A DNA stretch of 64,000 nucleotides from assembly GCF_018742245.1 (NCBI RefSeq), contig NZ_CP036132.1, positions 553,001 to 617,000 on the forward strand, written 5' to 3'. Under the pieces are notes generated by a model. That model saw nothing but the letters and a program-made list of their open reading frames with translations. It had not been told where the DNA came from and ran no database searches. A program made the position numbers and the translations under genes. This DNA comes from Bacillus mycoides. Its GTDB lineage: Bacteria; Bacillota; Bacilli; Bacillales; Bacillaceae_G. Of this stretch, positions 51,331-60,488 are shown piece by piece (the stretch's first letter is position 1; each line of letters begins with the position of its first letter).

Positions 51331-52510
51331 ACGTAACCGCTGTTATTTTATCACCAGTATTACTAATTACTTGAGAAGAAACTTCAACATTTTTACCAGT
51401 ATTTGTACCGAAAATGCGAGTAGTAATACTACCTCCATTTGAAAATGCTTGAATGTAAATATGCTTACCTGTATTGTTTTTAAATTTTAAATCCGGACCA
51501 TAATCTGCCACTGCTGCATCTTGCCCAAGTGGTAAATAATTTACGGGCATAGAATGATTGCTTCGAGAAACAATTCCTAAATCTGCCCTTAAAGCTGCGC
51601 TATATAAAGTACTACTTACTTGGCAAACACCTCCGCCTGCACTTTGTATAACTTTACCTTGTGAATATACTGCTGCGGATTTATAGCCATTTGCAGCATC
51701 AGTTACGCCAACACGACCATTAAAACTAAACGTTTCATCAGGTGCTACAATAACTCCACTTAAAGTATTAGCTGACTTATTTACGTTATAGGACTGATTT
51801 CCATTACGGCCAGCCATTGGGGTAGAGTATTCAGCAATCACTTCTTTAATCCCCATTTGTTGTATATCTTCTGTAGAACGTTCAGGTTTTATTGGTGTAA
51901 CTGGTAATACCACATCGGATGTGCCAGAAGTAATAGCCTGATTCGTTAAAGCGGTTAATTGTCCTTTATCAATTTTTTCCCCATTTTGACTTTGGCTAAT
52001 ATTCACTGTAGAGCCTTCAACACTTAATTCGGCGTTGACAGGATTTTTTAATGTTTCATTATATTTATCCTTTATAAAGGTTTCATAAGTTGTTGTATTT
52101 AATTGTGGTGTTAATTTATAGTCACGTTTTACTTCACCGTTTTCAGCTTGCTTACGCATGTTGTAACGATTCATTACGTTCCCTTCTTGCTCTTTAAAGA
52201 TATTGTCGACAATATCCTTCTCTTTATAATCTACTCCTAAATCTTTCCATGTGTAATTTTGTTTATCATTTTGGAATACGTAGTTAAGAGATTTTTGATT
52301 TAATTCATTCACCTTTTGATTAACAAGGGCTTGAATATCTGCTTTATTTTTTCCATCAAGAGAAATACCTTCAAATGTAGTGTTTGGTAGTGCAGTTGTA
52401 TTTAGTTGATTATTTAATTTGGATACATATTGATATCCACCAATACCACCAACACAAAGTAATATGCCACCAGCAATAGCGGAACCAATCAGTATTTTGC
52501 TTAGCTTCAT
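51248..52510 (-). CDS. VanW-family cell-wall protein (YoaR-like)
   Basis: A 420-residue protein with an N-terminal TM (about 8-30), a peptidoglycan-binding-like region (about 75-200), a VanW domain (about 220-350, PDETFSFNGRVGVTDAANGYKSAAVYSQGKVIQSAGGGVCQVSSTLYSAAL) and a G5-type tail. VanW proteins lie in cell-wall and glycopeptide-resistance contexts. The C-terminus seems shortened by a frameshift in a tandem duplication. Upstream, a TTACA-N4-TGTAA palindrome lies 41 nt from TATACT. A GGGGGGAAAT ribosome site precedes the ATG. Confidence 0.85.
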   Translation of the reverse strand: MKLSKILIGSAIAGGILLCVGGIGGYQYVSKLNNQLNTTALPNTTFEGISLDGKNKADIQALVNQKVNELNQKSLNYVFQNDKQNYTWKDLGVDYKEKDIVDNIFKEQEGNVMNRYNMRKQAENGEVKRDYKLTPQLNTTTYETFIKDKYNETLKNPVNAELSVEGSTVNISQSQNGEKIDKGQLTALTNQAITSGTSDVVLPVTPIKPERSTEDIQQMGIKEVIAEYSTPMAGRNGNQSYNVNKSANTLSGVIVAPDETFSFNGRVGVTDAANGYKSAAVYSQGKVIQSAGGGVCQVSSTLYSAALRADLGIVSRSNHSMPVNYLPLGQDAAVADYGPDLKFKNNTGKHIYIQAFSNGGSITTRIFGTNTGKNVEVSSQVISNTGDKITAVTYKKVTQNGEVISNGQISKSVYKSAPKQ

Positions 52511-52594
52511 TTATTTCCCCCCAGAAAAATTTGTATAAATATATGTATTACATTTTTTGTATAAAAATGATGAAAATAACATTATGTACGTACT

Positions 52595-52655
52595 AGTATA
52601 CTATTATTTTCACTACGCGTGTAATGTTTTTATAAAAAATGTTACACCGTTGTAA
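52595..52655 (-). promoter_or_regulatory. VanW promoter with TTACA-N4-TGTAA box (site D)
   Basis: TTACA-ACGG-TGTAA on the minus strand (52642-52655) lies 41 nt upstream of TATACT (52595-52600). The spacing is 3 nt shorter than for promoters A-C and the GTCA element is missing, so the site may be weaker or recognised by a related regulator. Confidence 0.5.
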
Positions 52656-52703
52656 TAATTGTCTCTTTTTGTCACAATATGCATGAGAAATATGTTGAAA
52701 ATT

Positions 52704-52748
52704 ATAATAAAAAGGCTGCTTAGAAAAATCTAGCAGCCTTTTTATTAT
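52704..52748 (-). terminator. Terminator of the LCP gene
   Basis: ATAATAAAAAGGCTGCT pairs with AGCAGCCTTTTTATTAT around an AT-rich loop, overlapping the LCP stop codon; the T run follows on the minus strand. Confidence 0.88.
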
Positions 52749-53761
52749 AATTTTTTATGCTCATTTTTATTCGTAACACCGAGATGTTCTTGAAGTGTTG
52801 TCGATATATCATTAACACTCTTTTCGTTGGGAACGTAATAATAAATACCACCTATATATTTATCAGTACCTTCCACTTGCAATTTATCCATTTTTAAATC
52901 TGAACCCATTGAATTTTTTGCAATCGTCATCATATCATCGAAAGTTAAATTTGTTTTTAAGTCTGTATCGACAGCATCTAATAGGCCACCGATTTTATTA
53001 ATGGAATTAAGGGACAGTGCTTTTTCAGCAATAGCTTCTAAAACAAGTTGTTGTCGTTGACCACGCATATAATCACTGTCGATATGACGAGTTCTCGCTA
53101 GTGCAAGTGCTTCTTCTCCATTTAAATGTTGACGCCCTTTTTTTAGGTGAATAGCATCTGCTTCGTCACTACTATTTTGTTCTGTGAACTCAACTGGAAC
53201 GTCGACAGTTATACCACCTAGAGAATCAACGATCTTGATAAAGGATTTGAAATTAAATTTTACATAGTAATCAACTGGGACATCTAAAAAGTTTTCTACT
53301 GTATCAATTGTGCTGTCTACACCACCAAATACGTGCGCATGTGTAATTTTATCATATTTATCACGTGATTTAATGTAGACGCGTGAATCACGTGGAATGC
53401 TGACCAGTTTAACAGATTTATCATTTTTATTAATTGTTGCAAGTAGTAATGCATCTGTACGAGTCGCTTTTCCGTAACCTTTTTCCCTGATATCACTTTC
53501 ATCAACACCCATAATCAGGACAGAAATATTGTCAGTCATAGGTTTAACAGCTTTTTCACGTTTGCTGGATTTATCTCCTCGGCCTAGTTCAGAATAAGCA
53601 TTACTTAAAACAGATTTTGCTTTACTGTATATATGGAAGGAGTAACCTCCTGCCCCAAGTGCTACAATCAATAATGGAATAAGAATGAACCAAAGTAGAC
53701 GTTTTTTCTTAAAGCGTCCTTTTTTGGCTCGAGTTTCGTTGTTAATGTCGGATTTCATCAT
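52745..53761 (-). CDS. LytR-CpsA-Psr (LCP) family cell-wall polymer transferase
   Basis: A 338-residue protein with a basic N-terminus and one TM helix (about 24-46), then an LCP domain (about 80-250). Conserved motifs are MGVDESD, TRTDALLLATINKNDKSVKLVSIPRDSRVYI, and the arginine-rich DYMRGQRQQLVLEAI. LCP enzymes attach teichoic acids or capsule polymers to peptidoglycan. It lies in the same direction as the VanW gene but with its own terminator. GGAGAAAAA precedes the ATG. Confidence 0.92.
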   Translation of the reverse strand: MMKSDINNETRAKKGRFKKKRLLWFILIPLLIVALGAGGYSFHIYSKAKSVLSNAYSELGRGDKSSKREKAVKPMTDNISVLIMGVDESDIREKGYGKATRTDALLLATINKNDKSVKLVSIPRDSRVYIKSRDKYDKITHAHVFGGVDSTIDTVENFLDVPVDYYVKFNFKSFIKIVDSLGGITVDVPVEFTEQNSSDEADAIHLKKGRQHLNGEEALALARTRHIDSDYMRGQRQQLVLEAIAEKALSLNSINKIGGLLDAVDTDLKTNLTFDDMMTIAKNSMGSDLKMDKLQVEGTDKYIGGIYYYVPNEKSVNDISTTLQEHLGVTNKNEHKKL

Positions 53762-53862
53762 TTTTTCTCCTTTAAAACAATCAAAGTGTATACATCTAGA
53801 AGCGTATTAAAACACATAAAAAATATTGTACGCTAAATAAAAGGTATTGTACATGTATAAAA

Positions 53863-53898
53863 AATAGATGTCTTGATTATTTATAAGACATCTATTCG
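53863..53898 (-). terminator. Terminator of the nupC-type gene
   Basis: AATAGATGTCTT pairs with AAGACATCTATT; on the minus strand TTTTAT follows. It lies about 50 nt beyond the transporter stop codon. Confidence 0.75.
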
Positions 53899-53947
53899 TT
53901 ATTGTATACAAAAGACAGGGATAAGAAAATGATAAAATTTTACCTAA

Positions 53948-55126
53948 TTAAAGCATAATACTTACAATAATCGCAGATAAAATACTAACAAGAGTAGCTC
54001 CGTATAGTAATTTTAGGCCGAAGCGGGCAACAACATTTCCTTGTTCTTCGTTTAACCCTTTTACCGCGCCGGAAATAATTCCAATGGAAGAAAAGTTGGC
54101 AAAAGAAACGAGGAAGACAGAAATAATACCAACTGTACGGATAGAGAGAGTGCTAGAAATTTTATTAAGATCCATCATTGCTACAAATTCATTTGTTACA
54201 AGCTTTGTTGCCATAATGCTACCAGCTGTGACAATCTCAGAACTTGGTACGCCGATAAGAAATGCAATAGGGGCGAATACATAGCCTATTAGTTGTTGGA
54301 AAGTAATGCCGAATATAATGAGGAATAGGTCATTAATACAACTCATTAATGCGACGAATCCAATGAGCATAGCGCCGACGACAATGGCTACGCGAAAACC
54401 ATCAAGAATGTATTCTCCAAGCATTTCAAAGAAACTTTGTTTATCCCCTTTGATTTCCAAAATGTCTTCATCATCGTTAACGTCGTAAGGATTAATAATG
54501 AGTACGATAATAAAACCACTAAATAAATTGAGAACGAGTGCGGTTACTACATATTTTGGTTCGATCATTGTCATATAGGCACCGACAATAGACATAGATA
54601 CTGTTGACATAGCAGAGGCGCAAAGTGTATATAGTCGATGTTTTGGAATTTGGGCTAATTGTTTTTTTACCGTAATAAAAACTTCTGATTGGCCGACAAT
54701 AGCGGAAGCGATGGCGTTGTAAGATTCTAATTTCCCAAGACCGTTTATTTTACTAAGAAAGAAACCAATCCAACGAATGAAGAATGGTAGTATTTTGAAA
54801 TGTTGTAATATACCAATTAAGACGGAGATAAAGACAATCGGTAATAATACGTTAAGGAAAAATGGCATTTCCCCTTTATTTGCAAGGCCGCCAAATACAA
54901 AGTTTATACCACTGGCAGCATATTCAAGTAGCCTCGTAAACAGGTTGGAAATTATCGTAATAAGTATGAGGCCAACTTCTGTATTTAATAATAAATAGGT
55001 TAAAATTACCTGTATAATAAGCATGATGAAAATTGGTTTGAATTTAATGTGTTTTTTATTGTTGCTAGCAATGTAGGCAAGAATAAAAACAACGATAAGT
55101 CCAACGAAAAAAGTGATAAATTTCAT
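53948..55126 (-). CDS. nupC: Concentrative nucleoside transporter (NupC family)
   Basis: A 392-residue membrane protein of about 9-10 TM helices with the CNT signatures [13 protein letters not shown] (about 158-170), [19 protein letters not shown] and [26 protein letters not shown]. It imports nucleosides with H+ or Na+. ATG 55126 has AGGGGGC 6 nt upstream; the longer frame to 55168 lacks a ribosome site. It is divergent from a VOC-family gene. Confidence 0.9.
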   Translation of the reverse strand: MKFITFFVGLIVVFILAYIASNNKKHIKFKPIFIMLIIQVILTYLLLNTEVGLILITIISNLFTRLLEYAASGINFVFGGLANKGEMPFFLNVLLPIVFISVLIGILQHFKILPFFIRWIGFFLSKINGLGKLESYNAIASAIVGQSEVFITVKKQLAQIPKHRLYTLCASAMSTVSMSIVGAYMTMIEPKYVVTALVLNLFSGFIIVLIINPYDVNDDEDILEIKGDKQSFFEMLGEYILDGFRVAIVVGAMLIGFVALMSCINDLFLIIFGITFQQLIGYVFAPIAFLIGVPSSEIVTAGSIMATKLVTNEFVAMMDLNKISSTLSIRTVGIISVFLVSFANFSSIGIISGAVKGLNEEQGNVVARFGLKLLYGATLVSILSAIIVSIML

Positions 55127-55215
55127 AATAAGCCCCCTAAAAGAGATATTCTGATATATGTTTTTCATTTAAAGTGAGAATATGCATGTTTGGTAAAGAG
55201 AGGAATAGAGGAATC

Positions 55216-55602
55216 ATGAATATATGTAGAATACATCACGTTGCAATTATTTGTTCAAATTATGAAGTGTCAAAGGATTTTTATACACGAATATTAGGTT
55301 TCAAAGTGAAGAATGAAGTATATAGAAAGGAACGAAATTCGTATAAGTTAGATTTATGTGTAGGAGGAGAGTATCAAATTGAATTATTTTCATTTCCAAG
55401 TCCGCCTGACCGCGCAAGCTTTCCAGAGGCTGCTGGACTTAGACATTTAGCTTTTGCGGTTACTGATATAGAAGATGCTGTTAAACATTTAAACCGATGC
55501 GATGTTGAGACGGAATTGATACGTGTTGATGAGATAACGAGAAAAAAATTCGTCTTTTTCCAAGATCCTGACGGTTTGCCATTAGAATTGTATGAAGGCT
55601 GA
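55216..55602 (+). CDS. VOC-family glyoxalase-like protein
   Basis: A 128-residue protein: one vicinal-oxygen-chelate domain with HHVAIICSNYEVSKDFYTRILGF at the start, YQIELFSFPSPP in the middle, LRHLAFAVTDIEDAVKHL and FFQDPDGLPLELYEG at the end. Metal ligands would be H8, E (ELF), H (LRH) and E (LELYE). It resembles lactoylglutathione lyase relatives of unknown substrate. ATG 55216 with GAGGAATC upstream is preferred over 55174. Confidence 0.85.
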   Translation: MNICRIHHVAIICSNYEVSKDFYTRILGFKVKNEVYRKERNSYKLDLCVGGEYQIELFSFPSPPDRASFPEAAGLRHLAFAVTDIEDAVKHLNRCDVETELIRVDEITRKKFVFFQDPDGLPLELYEG

Positions 55603-55670
55603 AAATTGGTGAATTTTATATAGGGTTGCTTTCAAGTAAATGAAGAAACTAAAGTGAAACTTCTTTATTT

Positions 55671-55712
55671 AAAGGAGGTGTAACTTTAGCTAAGAAAAGC
55701 TAAAGGACATAT
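55671..55712 (+). promoter_or_regulatory. Leader with perfect ribosome site displaced by a hairpin
   Basis: AAAGGAGGTG (55671-55680) is a full match to the 16S rRNA tail, but no start codon lies at normal distance. An 8-bp hairpin (CTTTAGCT 55684-55691, AGCTAAAG 55698-55705) follows and also holds part of the weaker site TAAAGGAC near GTG 55713. Folding the hairpin would shorten the effective spacing from the strong site to about 10-12 nt and hide the weak one. Confidence 0.5.
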
Positions 55713-57011
55713 GTGGATATTTTAAAATTATTGATGGTAGCTGTTCTTATTGCGCTGACAGGTTTCTTTGTAGCTGTAGAGTTTGCAATTATAAAGGTGC
55801 GTAGCAGTCGTATCGATCAACTCGTTAGTGAAAAAAGACGAGGCGCATTGGCAGCTAAAAAAGTAACTTCAAATTTAGATGAGTATTTATCGGCATGTCA
55901 GTTAGGAATTACGATTACTGCTTTAGGGCTCGGGTGGTTAGGAGAACCGACGATTAAACATTTACTCGAACCGCTATTTTTAAAATTGGATTTATCTGCT
56001 GCAATTGCAAGTACAGTTTCATTTATTATTGCATTTGCAGTTATTACGTTTTTACATGTTGTAATTGGTGAACTTGCTCCAAAGACTTTTGCAATCCAAA
56101 AAGCAGAGCAAGTTAGCTTATTATTATCAAAGCCCATTATTTATTTTTACCGAGTTATGTATCCATTTATTTGGGCTTTAAATGGCTCTGCGCGATTTGT
56201 GACAGGCTTATTTGGTTTACATCCTGCTTCTGAACATGAAGTTGCGCATTCTGAGGAGGAACTAAGATTAATCTTGTCTGAGAGTTATGAGAGTGGCGAG
56301 ATTAATCAAACTGAATTTAAATATGTAAATAACATCTTTGAATTTGATAACAGGGTAGCAAAGGAAATCATGGTACCTCGTACTGAAGTTGTTGGTTTAT
56401 ATGAAGATGAGCCGTTTGAGACACATATTAAAGTAATCGCACAAGAAAAATATACGAGATATCCAGTATTTGGTGAAGATAAAGATGAAATTATTGGGAT
56501 GGTTAATGTAAAGGACTTATTTATTCGTTATATGGATGGTAATCGAGATGAAGAGTGTTCGATTACACCATATACACGTCCAGTTATTGAAGTGTTAGAA
56601 AATATCCCAATCCATGATTTACTATTGCAAATGCAAAGAAGGCGCATTCCATTAGCTGTATTATATGATGAATATGGTGGCACAGCAGGGATTGTTACAT
56701 TGGAAGATATTTTAGAAGAAATTGTTGGAGAAATCCGAGATGAATACGATGAAGATGAGCATCCACCTATAGAACATATAAGTGAAGTGTGTAAAATCAC
56801 AGAGGGGAAAGTGCTTATTAGCGAAGTAAACGATTTATTTGGCATACATTTGGTCGCTGATGATGTTGATACAATTGGTGGTTGGATTATGGTACAAAAG
56901 CAAATCGTTGCTGAGGGGGATATTATTGAGAAACACGGCTTTTCTTTTAAAGTTCTTGAAAAGGATATGCATCAAATTAAGCGAGTTGAAATAAAGAAAG
57001 TAGAAGAATGA
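55713..57011 (+). CDS. CorC/HlyC-like hemolysin family membrane protein
   Basis: A 432-residue protein: DUF21 (CNNM) membrane domain with about four TM helices (1-190), two CBS domains (about 205-335; VPRTEVVGLYEDE, YGGTAGIVTLEDILEEIVGEIRDEYD) and a CorC/HlyC C-terminal domain (about 345-430). Such proteins affect Mg2+ or Co2+ homeostasis. The GTG start at 55713 and its odd leader suggest translational regulation. No toxin activity is implied by the family name. Confidence 0.88.
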   Translation: MDILKLLMVAVLIALTGFFVAVEFAIIKVRSSRIDQLVSEKRRGALAAKKVTSNLDEYLSACQLGITITALGLGWLGEPTIKHLLEPLFLKLDLSAAIASTVSFIIAFAVITFLHVVIGELAPKTFAIQKAEQVSLLLSKPIIYFYRVMYPFIWALNGSARFVTGLFGLHPASEHEVAHSEEELRLILSESYESGEINQTEFKYVNNIFEFDNRVAKEIMVPRTEVVGLYEDEPFETHIKVIAQEKYTRYPVFGEDKDEIIGMVNVKDLFIRYMDGNRDEECSITPYTRPVIEVLENIPIHDLLLQMQRRRIPLAVLYDEYGGTAGIVTLEDILEEIVGEIRDEYDEDEHPPIEHISEVCKITEGKVLISEVNDLFGIHLVADDVDTIGGWIMVQKQIVAEGDIIEKHGFSFKVLEKDMHQIKRVEIKKVEE

Positions 57012-57058
57012 ATTTTCTATTATATAAACTTTAATAAAAAGTATATATAGAAAAATAA

Positions 57059-57074
57059 ATGTTTGCGCTTTCAA
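57059..57074 (-). promoter_or_regulatory. CcpA cre site upstream of aspA
   Basis: The minus strand reads TTGAAAGCGCAAACAT, matching the cre consensus at every position. It lies 115 nt before aspA and 48 nt after the CorC-like gene stop, so it most likely controls aspA. Confidence 0.78.
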
Positions 57075-57188
57075 AAAAGGTGCTATATAGTGAAGGTGGA
57101 TACTGAAGAATTCTTTTAATGATACTCGTATTTTATAGGGCGAATTCTTTAGATAAGGATTTAGAATGAAAAGTATAGGTGATGAAAA

Positions 57189-58622
57189 ATGATAGCAACG
57201 AAGGATATACGTATAGAAAAAGATTTTTTAGGTGAAAAGGAAGTACCGAGTATAGCTTATTATGGTGTACAAACATTACGTGCCGTAGAAAACTTTCCTA
57301 TTACAGGATACCGCATTCATCCGTCACTCATTACGGCAATGGCAATTGTAAAGAAAGCGGCAGCGCTTGCGAATATAGATACAGGTTACTTAGCTAAAGA
57401 TATCGGGCAAGAAATTGCAGAAGCAGCACAAGAGATTGTGGATGGAAAGTTACATGATCAATTCATTGTAGACCCAATTCAGGGCGGAGCAGGTACTTCA
57501 ATTAATATGAATACTAATGAAGTAATTGCTAATAGAGCGTTAGAACGTATGGGATACGAAAAAGGTGGATATGCGAAAATTAGCCCAAATACTCATGTGA
57601 ACATGGCCCAATCAACAAATGATGCGTTCCCAACTGGGATTCATATTGCAACTCTTATGATGCTAGAAGAACTTCTTGTTACAATGGAAGAACTTCACTC
57701 TGCTTTTCATGATAAAGCAAAAGAGTTTGATCACGTCATTAAAATGGGGCGTACACATTTGCAAGATGCAGTTCCAATTCGCCTTGGGCAAGAATTCGAA
57801 GCATATAGCAGAGTGCTAGAGCGTGATATAAAAAGAATTAAACAGTCTCGTCAACATTTATACGAAGTTAATATGGGTGCGACAGCTGTCGGTACGGGAT
57901 TAAATGCAAACCCTACTTATATAGAACAAGTTGTGAAGCATTTACGAACTTTTAGTGGTTTCCCTCTTGTTGGTGCAGAGCACTTAGTTGATGCGACGCA
58001 AAACACAGATGCGTATACAGAAGTATCTGCATCACTAAAAGTATGTATGATGAATATGTCTAAAATTGCAAATGACCTTCGTATTATGGCGTCTGGTCCA
58101 CGTGTTGGATTGGCGGAAATTCAATTACCAGCTCGTCAACCAGGTTCATCTATTATGCCGGGTAAAGTAAATCCAGTTATGGCAGAAGTAATTAACCAAG
58201 TTGCTTTCCAAGTAATTGGAAATGACCATACCATTTGCTTAGCGTCAGAAGCTGGACAATTAGAGTTAAATGTAATGGAGCCCGTATTAGTATTTAATTT
58301 AATTCAATCCATCAGTATTATGAACAATGGATTCCGTGTATTCCGTGAATATTGTATTAAAGGAATTACAGCGAATGAAGAGTTGCTTAAGCAATATGTT
58401 GAAAAAAGTGTTGGAGTTATTACAGCAGTGAACCCTCATATTGGTTATGAAGCAGCTTCTCGCATTGCACGTGAAGCAATTGCGACAGGAAAATCTGTTA
58501 GGGAGCTATGTTTAGAACATGGTGTACTTACAGCAGAAGAGCTTGATATTATTTTGGATCCATACGAAATGACGCATCCTGAAATTGCTGGTGCATCTTT
58601 ATTAAAAAATAAAAAAGTATAA
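57189..58622 (+). CDS. aspA: Aspartate ammonia-lyase
   Basis: A 477-residue enzyme of the fumarase/aspartase superfamily: L-aspartate to fumarate + NH4+. It has the signature GSSIMPGKVNP (about 318-328), the catalytic serine loop, NMNTNEVIANRA, HVNMAQSTNDAFPT and TALNANPTY-like GTGLNANPTY. Length and motifs separate it from fumarase C mainly by neighbours and start; aspartase is strongly favoured by the MIATKDIRIEKDFLGEKEVP N-terminus. A cre site upstream implies catabolite control. Confidence 0.93.
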   Translation: MIATKDIRIEKDFLGEKEVPSIAYYGVQTLRAVENFPITGYRIHPSLITAMAIVKKAAALANIDTGYLAKDIGQEIAEAAQEIVDGKLHDQFIVDPIQGGAGTSINMNTNEVIANRALERMGYEKGGYAKISPNTHVNMAQSTNDAFPTGIHIATLMMLEELLVTMEELHSAFHDKAKEFDHVIKMGRTHLQDAVPIRLGQEFEAYSRVLERDIKRIKQSRQHLYEVNMGATAVGTGLNANPTYIEQVVKHLRTFSGFPLVGAEHLVDATQNTDAYTEVSASLKVCMMNMSKIANDLRIMASGPRVGLAEIQLPARQPGSSIMPGKVNPVMAEVINQVAFQVIGNDHTICLASEAGQLELNVMEPVLVFNLIQSISIMNNGFRVFREYCIKGITANEELLKQYVEKSVGVITAVNPHIGYEAASRIAREAIATGKSVRELCLEHGVLTAEELDIILDPYEMTHPEIAGASLLKNKKV

Positions 58623-58626
58623 AGTA

Positions 58627-58664
58627 AAACACCGATCCCCCTTATATAGGGATCGGTGTTTTAT
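58627..58664. terminator. Bidirectional terminator between aspA and lctP
   Basis: AAACACCGATCCC pairs with GGGATCGGTGTTT around an 8-9 nt loop, with T and A runs on both sides of the convergent genes. Confidence 0.92.
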
Positions 58665-58665
58665 T

Positions 58666-60285
58666 TTAAAAGATATTAAATACAGAGTTAAGTTGAAGTA
58701 AGCTAATAATAGCTAAGAAGATTAAACTATATTTCATCACTGTTTTAAATAAGGCAGATTCTTGACCAACTAGTCCAACTGCTGCACAAGCAACTGCTAC
58801 AGATTGTGGTGAAACCATTTTTGCGATTGTACCACCAACTACGTTTAATGAAACGAGAGTAGATGGAACGAGGTTTAACTGATCGGCAGTTACTGCTTGA
58901 AGTGGTGCGAATAATGAACCACTTGATACGACTGAACCTGTAATGAATACGCCAATCCATCCTAAAATTGGAGAAAGAACTGGGAATGCATTTCCTGTAG
59001 AAGAGAATGCAAGTCCAAGTGTAGATGACATACCAGAGTAGTTCTCTACGTAAGCTAAAGCGATAACGCTACAAATTGTATATACTGGAACTTTTAATTC
59101 TTTTATTGTTTCGATCATTAATTCTTTAATTATTTTGCCGTTTACGCGGTAGACGATAAGTGAAACGATAATTGCTAATACAATCGCAGTAGTTGTAGAA
59201 GAGAATACATCTAGTTTGAAAATAGCTGCGAAAGGTGTATCAGCCTTTGTAATTGGTGCAGTTTTCATAACCGCATTATGAAGACCAGGGAATTGAATGT
59301 TAAATACTAAGTTTGCCAATGGACCATCCGGAGCAAATAAAGCTTTAATCGGTTTTAAATTAAAGATTGTTACGAATGCAGTTAAGAATACGAATGGAGA
59401 CCAAGCATATAAAATTTGATTGAATGTATGAGATTCTTTTTCTTCTTGTTTTTCTTCTTTAGCAGAAGATTTTGGTTGCCACACACGTAAGAATAATGCA
59501 AGAGAGACCATACTTACAACGGCTGCGAAAATATTAGTAAGTTCTGCACCTAAGAAATAAGTTACAAGGAATTGAGTAATTGCGAAAGAAACACCACTTA
59601 CAAGAATACCTTGCCAAGTTTCTTTAATACCTTTAATTCCATCTACCATTGAAACAAGTAAGAAAGGTAAAACAATGCTAATGAATGGTAAAATGTAAAC
59701 AGTTTGACGACCGACAGTTAATGCATCAAGCTGAGTTAATTGTGCAGGTACTGTAACTGGAATACCCATAGCACCCATAGCACCACCAGCGATATTAGCT
59801 ACTAAGCAAATACCGGCTGCCTTTAATGGATTAAAGCCCATACCTACAAGTAATGCTGCTGTAATAGCAACTGGAACACCGAAACCAGCCGCGCCTTCTA
59901 AGAAAGCACCGAAAGAATAAGCAATTAATAATACTTGTAAACGTTGATCATTTGTAATGCTTGAAATACTATCACGAATGACATTGAATTGTTCTGTTTT
60001 AACAGTTAATTTGTAAAGGAAAATAGCTGCGATAACAATAGTACAAATTGGATAAAATCCAGATAAAACACCAAATCCCGCAGATGCTACGGCCATAGTT
60101 GCTGGCATTTTATAAACAAATATTGCAAGAATAATGGCTACAATTACACTATAGAGACCAGCGATATAACCTTTCATTTTGAATCCCACTAAACAAATAA
60201 TGAAGCAGAAAATTGGAAGTGCAGCGATTAGTGCAGATAACCAAATGTTGTTTAATGGGTCATAAATTTGTGTCCAAGTACTCAT
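58666..60285 (-). CDS. lctP: L-lactate permease
   Basis: A 539-residue permease of about 13-14 TM helices with LctP signatures FGAFLEGAAGFGVPVAITAALLVGMGFNPLKAAGICLVANIAGGAMGAMGIP (about 125-177) and SGSLFAPLQAVTADQLNL near the end. It transports lactate (and glycolate) with H+. Two Rex-type operators just downstream of the likely transcription start imply expression when NADH is high, as under fermentation. AGGAGTTG precedes the ATG. Confidence 0.93.
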   Translation of the reverse strand: MSTWTQIYDPLNNIWLSALIAALPIFCFIICLVGFKMKGYIAGLYSVIVAIILAIFVYKMPATMAVASAGFGVLSGFYPICTIVIAAIFLYKLTVKTEQFNVIRDSISSITNDQRLQVLLIAYSFGAFLEGAAGFGVPVAITAALLVGMGFNPLKAAGICLVANIAGGAMGAMGIPVTVPAQLTQLDALTVGRQTVYILPFISIVLPFLLVSMVDGIKGIKETWQGILVSGVSFAITQFLVTYFLGAELTNIFAAVVSMVSLALFLRVWQPKSSAKEEKQEEKESHTFNQILYAWSPFVFLTAFVTIFNLKPIKALFAPDGPLANLVFNIQFPGLHNAVMKTAPITKADTPFAAIFKLDVFSSTTTAIVLAIIVSLIVYRVNGKIIKELMIETIKELKVPVYTICSVIALAYVENYSGMSSTLGLAFSSTGNAFPVLSPILGWIGVFITGSVVSSGSLFAPLQAVTADQLNLVPSTLVSLNVVGGTIAKMVSPQSVAVACAAVGLVGQESALFKTVMKYSLIFLAIISLLQLNSVFNIF

Positions 60286-60310
60286 AATAATGACAACTCC
60301 TATCTATTAT

Positions 60311-60349
60311 ATGTGAAGAAATTCACATTATTTGTGAAACTATTCACAA
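60311..60349 (-). promoter_or_regulatory. Two Rex operators upstream of lctP
   Basis: ATGTGAAGAAATTCACAT (60311-60328) and TTGTGAAACTATTCACAA (60332-60349) both fit the Rex consensus TTGTGAA-N4-TTCACAA; the second is perfect. Rex, the NADH-sensing repressor, controls ldh-lctP in B. subtilis. The pair lies between the promoter and the start codon. Confidence 0.85.
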
Positions 60350-60364
60350 TCAACTTACATGCTT

Positions 60365-60394
60365 AGTATATTCTCCTTCAACACTATTGTCAAC
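60365..60394 (-). promoter_or_regulatory. lctP promoter
   Basis: On the minus strand TTGACA (60389-60394) and TATACT (60365-60370) are 18 nt apart. The start of transcription would be near 60358, so the two Rex sites would block elongation or open-complex escape. Confidence 0.72.
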
Positions 60395-60458
60395 GTAAAA
60401 AAGTATAATTATTCCATAATAGTGTTAAAAGAAAAGCTTTGTTCATAAAGTAGACAAA

Positions 60459-60488
60459 AAGCGTAATCAAATTGATTTGATTACGCTT
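60459..60488 (-). terminator. Terminator of the ResA-like gene
   Basis: AAGCGTAATCAA pairs with TTGATTACGCTT around a 6-nt loop, directly after the stop codon; the minus strand then runs TTTTTG. Confidence 0.9.
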
